Below, one piece after another: positions 5,420 to 8,650 of a DNA stretch of 8,650 nucleotides (within the stretch, counting starts at the first letter, position 1; every line of letters starts with the position of its first letter). The notes under the pieces are model-generated. The model saw only the letters and a program-made list of their open reading frames with translations. It was not told the DNA's origin and searched no databases. Source of the DNA: Nitrospira sp. (lineage in GTDB: Bacteria > Nitrospirota > JACRHL01); contig JALWRU010000063.1 in NCBI GenBank assembly GCA_026994095.1, positions 1 to 8,650 of the forward strand, given 5' to 3'. The translations under genes and the position numbers were made by a program.

Positions 5420-5842
5420 TCAGACACAGTTCCAGAACGAGTTGTGGGTATGTTCCGGGTCAGCCTGCCCGGTATTGACGAACAGCAGGTAGTGCAACAC
5501 CTCATGTTTCCATACATAGGGTGTGCCCAATTTGACGGTATTGGGTGCCACAAATTCACCGCTGCAACCGTCAGCATACCAACGGCAGGGGAACTGAGGC
5601 TCCATCATGACGACGGTGAGTTCCTCGAACGTGCCGCCCTGAAGCCCGGTGCACAGTTTGGCTTCATCGAAACCCGTCATCAGATAGTCGGTTAATGTCG
5701 CGTCGGTAAACAGTCCCGGCGGACCGGCCTTGTTTAATCCGGCTTCCGCCGAGTTCCCACCACCACAGGAGGTTAACAATAACAGGCCTGTCACCAGTAA
5801 TAGTGGTGCGCAAAAGGCCCGTGCAGCGCTCCACATGCCCAC
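5420..5842 (-). CDS. Small lipoprotein with an HExxH metal-site motif
   Basis: Predicted 140 residues. A hydrophobic segment ends in the lipobox LTSC, with lipidated Cys26 followed by GGG, so it is an acylated envelope lipoprotein. The mature part has four cysteines (C64, C86, C93, C139), fitting two disulfides, and HEVLH (113-117) in the context YVWKHEVLHYLL, a typical zincin helix. It is followed by H131, H133 and the final SFWNC, which could supply a third ligand. A small metalloprotease-like or metal-binding role is inferred; it is far shorter than most HExxH peptidases. The frame also has an ATG at 5848, but AAGGGG ends one base before it, too close to use. The same AAGGGG is 7 nt before GTG 5842, so I prefer GTG. 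It converges on the SurA-like gene with a 6-nt gap and diverges from tldD. Confidence 0.8.
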   Translation of the reverse strand: MGMWSAARAFCAPLLLVTGLLLLTSCGGGNSAEAGLNKAGPPGLFTDATLTDYLMTGFDEAKLCTGLQGGTFEELTVVMMEPQFPCRWYADGCSGEFVAPNTVKLGTPYVWKHEVLHYLLFVNTGQADPEHTHNSFWNCV

Positions 5843-5952
5843 GTCCATTCCCCTTCAACAGTAAAGTGTCAATATTTTGTCGGACCGGGTCGGCGTGGAC
5901 TTGAGCTATTGCTTTAATTTTACGCACACGATGGGTGGAAGCCTCGCCCCAG

Positions 5953-5977
5953 GCCGGTTTGCAATACAAGAACCGGC
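5953..5977. promoter_or_regulatory. Inverted repeat in the lipoprotein-tldD divergent region, candidate operator
   Basis: GCCGGTT (5953-5959) and AACCGGC (5971-5977) are perfect 7-nt inverted repeats, 11 nt apart, centred about 64 nt before the tldD start. A -35-like TTGCAA overlaps the left arm (5959-5964), but no matching -10 is clear. No T-run follows on either strand, so it is not an intrinsic terminator. A dimeric regulator site or an RNA hairpin in the leader would both fit. Confidence 0.4.
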
Positions 5978-6028
5978 TGCTGTGCTACGCTATCCGACAT
6001 CCTTTTGTTGTCGATCGGAGTCCTCTCC

Positions 6029-7438
6029 ATGATTCAGACCTCGCCTGCTGACATCGAATCCCTTGCTGACCATCTGTCGGCATTGGTAACCCAAATGGAG
6101 GCACGGGTACCCTATGCCGCCGTACTGGTCACCGATGAGACCGGTGAACAGGTACGCATGGGGACCAGTTCCGAACAGGTGGCCGAGACGCCGCCCCACC
6201 GGGGTGCGGTCATTACCGCCCACACCGGGCGCAGCATGATTGAGGCGTCGGTAGACGATCTGTCGCCAGAGGGGTTGTCCCGCGCCGCCGATGCAGTAGT
6301 CGCTCGCGCCGAAGACATTGGCATTGATGAAGACGCCCCTGTGATCGCCACCGGTCCGGCCACCGCCCAGCGCTTTGCCACCGAGGAGCACACCCCCTAC
6401 GCAGCCGTATCGCTGGACCGGAAGGTCGACCGTGCCCGCGAGATTCGCCAGCAGATACAAGCGGCCGGGGACGCACGGGTGGTCAGCGCATTTGGATTGA
6501 TTTCCCATGTGCGCTCGCGGGAGTTGTTCATCAACCGCAACAAGCGCCTGTATCAAGACCTCAAGCGCACCCAGGCGGTGGCAGGAGTCACCGTGAGTCA
6601 GGATGGTGACCAGGCGGCACTGGTGGACGGACGAGGGCAACGCGGTGGTTGGGAAGCTACCGGGCTACCGGATGAATTGATCCCCAAGCTGGTGGACGAC
6701 TGTCTGCGAATTGCCGGGGCACCACGACTATCGGCGGGCACGTACGACTGTGTCTTTTCGCCCGAGTTTTCGGGCATCTTTGCCCACGAGGCATTTGGCC
6801 ACGGCACCGAAGCCGACATGTTCCTCAAGAAGCGCTCCAGGGGAGAGGATTTTTTGGGCAAGCCGGTGGCCAGCGGCAGCGTGGATATGTTTGACGATCC
6901 GTCCCTGCCCGGTGCCGCAGCCAGCTATTATTTTGACCACGAGGGGCAACTGGCCAGCCCCACCCAGATCATTGAGAAGGGAGTACTGGTCCGCCCCATC
7001 ACCGATCTGGGTACCGCTCATACCCTTGGAATTGCACGTACCGCCAACGGACGGCGCGAGAATTTTTCGCGCAAGGCCTATACCCGCATGAGCAACACCT
7101 ATTTTGGTACCGGCTCCCACCAACTCGATGAAATGGTGGCCGATATCGATTACGGCTTCTATCTGGAACGCCCCTCCAACGGTATGGAAGACCCCAAGAG
7201 CTGGGGGATTCAACTGGAAGGGTACATGGCGTCAGAAATTCGTGACGGCAAACTCACCGGACGGGTATTTTCACCAGTGATCGTGACGGGCTATGTGCCC
7301 GACCTGCTACAGTCCATCAGTATGGTGGGCACCACCCGCGAAATCACCGGTCTGGGGATGTGTGGCAAGGGCTACAAAGAGTGGGTCAAGGTGACCGATG
7401 GTGGGCCGCACCTGCGCCTGAAAGCCCGCTTGGCATGA
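6029..7438 (+). CDS. tldD: TldD-type zinc metallopeptidase subunit
   Basis: Predicted 469 residues, close to the 481 of E. coli TldD. TldD and TldE form a heterodimer that cleaves unfolded peptides; in known cases it matures microcin B17 and degrades the CcdA antitoxin. The catalytic signature is HEAFGH (H253, E254, H258), with the usual context SPEFSGIFAHEAFGHGTEAD. C445 in GLGMCGKG fits the C-terminal Cys that is the third zinc ligand in E. coli TldD. Other family blocks are ISMVGTTREITGLGMCG and GTARTANGRREN-type sequence near 336-345. The extreme C-terminus (KARLA) is shorter and more basic than usual. The protein has no signal peptide and is cytosolic. The ATG at 6029 has GGAG at 9 nt; the upstream in-frame TTG at 6005 has no site. 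It overlaps the tldE-like gene by the ATGA pattern. Substrate unknown; the lineage looks divergent from the E. coli protein. Confidence 0.93.
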   Translation: MIQTSPADIESLADHLSALVTQMEARVPYAAVLVTDETGEQVRMGTSSEQVAETPPHRGAVITAHTGRSMIEASVDDLSPEGLSRAADAVVARAEDIGIDEDAPVIATGPATAQRFATEEHTPYAAVSLDRKVDRAREIRQQIQAAGDARVVSAFGLISHVRSRELFINRNKRLYQDLKRTQAVAGVTVSQDGDQAALVDGRGQRGGWEATGLPDELIPKLVDDCLRIAGAPRLSAGTYDCVFSPEFSGIFAHEAFGHGTEADMFLKKRSRGEDFLGKPVASGSVDMFDDPSLPGAAASYYFDHEGQLASPTQIIEKGVLVRPITDLGTAHTLGIARTANGRRENFSRKAYTRMSNTYFGTGSHQLDEMVADIDYGFYLERPSNGMEDPKSWGIQLEGYMASEIRDGKLTGRVFSPVIVTGYVPDLLQSISMVGTTREITGLGMCGKGYKEWVKVTDGGPHLRLKARLA

Positions 7439-8650
7439 CCCTCAAATCAGCGATCAAGACGATCTCCGGTACCGCCGGAGTGGCGGGATGGAGCCTGGTC
7501 GAACGACACCTGACCAGCCACCAGCAGTACCGTATTTATGACCGGCTGGAGTCCCAGCGTACTGCCTGCACCGATGTGATGCAGGTCACCATTCATACTG
7601 CTGAACACCACAACGGCAAGCAGGTACAGGGAGAGTCGTCATTCTCGGTAACCGGTGGTCAGGAAGTGACGGCGGAGCAGGTCGCGCTGGCAGTAACCCG
7701 CGCCAAAATGGCCGCCAATACCCCCTATCGGCTGCCCGGCCCCGAGGCGATCGCCACGCTGGAATTGGCCGACCCGGACATTCGTGACACCCCTTGGCAG
7801 GTGATCGATCAGTTGACCCGGACGCTGGTCGAGGGCAGCGACCCGCGCTCGCTCTGTGCGGCGGAACTGTTTGCCGACCATCAACGGATCACGGTGGTCA
7901 ACTCCAGCGGGTTTCACGACAGCTACGAAGCCACCGAGCTATTTACCGAATTTGTGTTATTGGCAGAGGACAATCACGCCAGCGTGGAGTGTCACCACAT
8001 GGCCCGCGCCCGACGCTTGCAAGAGCTCGACATGGCCGCCCAGGTGGCGCGCAACCGCCAGTGGGTAGACGACCGTTTGCGGGCCGAGTTGCCCCCTACC
8101 GGCACCTACCCGGTGGTGTTTGGCGAAGAGGCGTTGGATACCCTGTTCAATACCTTCACCGCCCATGCCAGTGGCAAAAGTCGTTACGAAGGGTGGTCGC
8201 GACTGGAAGAGGGCAAACCGTTGATTGAGCCGTTGCAGGGGGAAGCACTGCACCTGACCATCGACCCGACCCTGCCCTGGCGACTGGGCAGCCGTCCGTT
8301 TGATATCGAGGGCCAGGCCAACCGGGCCACCACCCTCATTGATCAGGGCCGCTTTACCCAGCGCACTGCGGAGAAACGGTACGCCGATTATCTGGGGATT
8401 CCTGCCACCGGGAGTGGTGGCACCGTGGTGGTGGCCACAGGTCAGCGGACCTTGGACGATCTACTGGCCGATGGGCCGGTCATTCACGCGCAGCGTTTTT
8501 CGACTTTTCACCCCAGTCTGGTAACCGGTTCATTCTCTGGCGAACTGCGCACGGCATACCTGCACCAGCCTGATGGCGCGGTGATTCCGCTCACCAAAGG
8601 CAGCCTGTCGGGTAACGTGTGGGACGCCTTTGCCAACGCCCACTACTCTG
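7435..8650 (+). CDS. pmbA: TldE/PmbA-like peptidase partner, 3' truncated by the window edge
   Basis: The frame is open from ATG 7435 to the right edge: 405 residues seen, with perhaps about 40 missing if it matches the 450-residue E. coli TldE. Its ATG shares bases with the tldD stop (ATGA), so translation is coupled and a heterodimer is expected. Family blocks include the barrel-domain motif PVVFGEEALDTLFNTFTAHA (225-244), RPFDIEGQANRATTLIDQGR (287-306, compare PFDSEG in E. coli), and the C-terminal SLVTGSFSGELRTAYL followed by GSLSGNVWDAF (361-399). It has no HExxxH motif, as expected for the non-catalytic TldE subunit. There is no signal peptide. The N-terminal 100 residues are less typical, including RHLTSHQQYRIYDRLES near residues 24-40. 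Confidence 0.9.
   Translation, partial: MTLKSAIKTISGTAGVAGWSLVERHLTSHQQYRIYDRLESQRTACTDVMQVTIHTAEHHNGKQVQGESSFSVTGGQEVTAEQVALAVTRAKMAANTPYRLPGPEAIATLELADPDIRDTPWQVIDQLTRTLVEGSDPRSLCAAELFADHQRITVVNSSGFHDSYEATELFTEFVLLAEDNHASVECHHMARARRLQELDMAAQVARNRQWVDDRLRAELPPTGTYPVVFGEEALDTLFNTFTAHASGKSRYEGWSRLEEGKPLIEPLQGEALHLTIDPTLPWRLGSRPFDIEGQANRATTLIDQGRFTQRTAEKRYADYLGIPATGSGGTVVVATGQRTLDDLLADGPVIHAQRFSTFHPSLVTGSFSGELRTAYLHQPDGAVIPLTKGSLSGNVWDAFANAHYS

Noticed and set aside
5867..5872. Perfect TTGACA on the minus strand before the lipoprotein gene
   Set aside because: At 17 nt the -10 position would fall on the start codon and read AATGGA, so it cannot act as its promoter.
5990..6640. 216-residue minus-strand open frame opposite tldD
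   Set aside because: Antisense shadow of a strongly conserved TldD coding sequence; His/Gly/Cys-rich with no family resemblance.
7794..8228. 144-residue plus-strand open frame near the right end
   Set aside because: Lies in another frame within the TldE/PmbA-like gene, whose frame is open from 7435 to the edge and carries family motifs.

Overview
The window is a GC-rich stretch from a diderm, probably proteobacterial, chromosome. The evidence is a lipoprotein with a lipobox, a SurA-type periplasmic chaperone module, and a TldD/TldE protease pair. I cannot name the genus. I see no rRNA or tRNA gene, CRISPR array, insertion sequence or phage gene.

Left block (about 119-3381, all on the minus strand). 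Four genes follow a good sigma70-type promoter (TTGACA, 18 nt, TACAAT at 3409-3438). In transcription order they are: (1) a soluble protein with two tandem CDC48-N-like double-psi barrel modules fused to a von Willebrand factor A (VWA) domain with an intact MIDAS; (2) a J-domain protein held in the membrane by a C-terminal segment; (3) a 160-residue cytosolic protein of unknown function, possibly HEPN-like; (4) a membrane-anchored TPR protein. The two longer gaps hold stem-loops. One of these ends directly against the Shine-Dalgarno sequence of the TPR gene. I do not know this gene set as a described system. It looks like a membrane-associated chaperone, scaffold or stress module and is the most interesting part of the window.

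Middle block (about 3640-5413, plus strand). This holds a small secreted or anchored protein with a GTG start, an RDD-family membrane protein, and a SurA N-domain protein lacking a parvulin domain. The last two are tightly coupled, with a 4-nt gap if the GTG start is used. Two CGATAAT -10-like boxes precede the first two genes.

Right block (5420-8650). A minus-strand lipoprotein with an HExxH motif converges on the SurA-like gene with only 6 nt between the stops. It diverges from tldD, whose leader carries a 7-bp inverted repeat. tldD (HExxxH plus a C-terminal Cys) overlaps the start of a TldE/PmbA-like gene in ATGA. That second gene runs off the right edge.

Working view (inference): the window joins two envelope or protein-fate neighbourhoods. 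One is the divergent VWA/J/TPR operon. The other is a set of envelope genes ending in the TldD/E peptidase, which in known cases matures or degrades small peptides.
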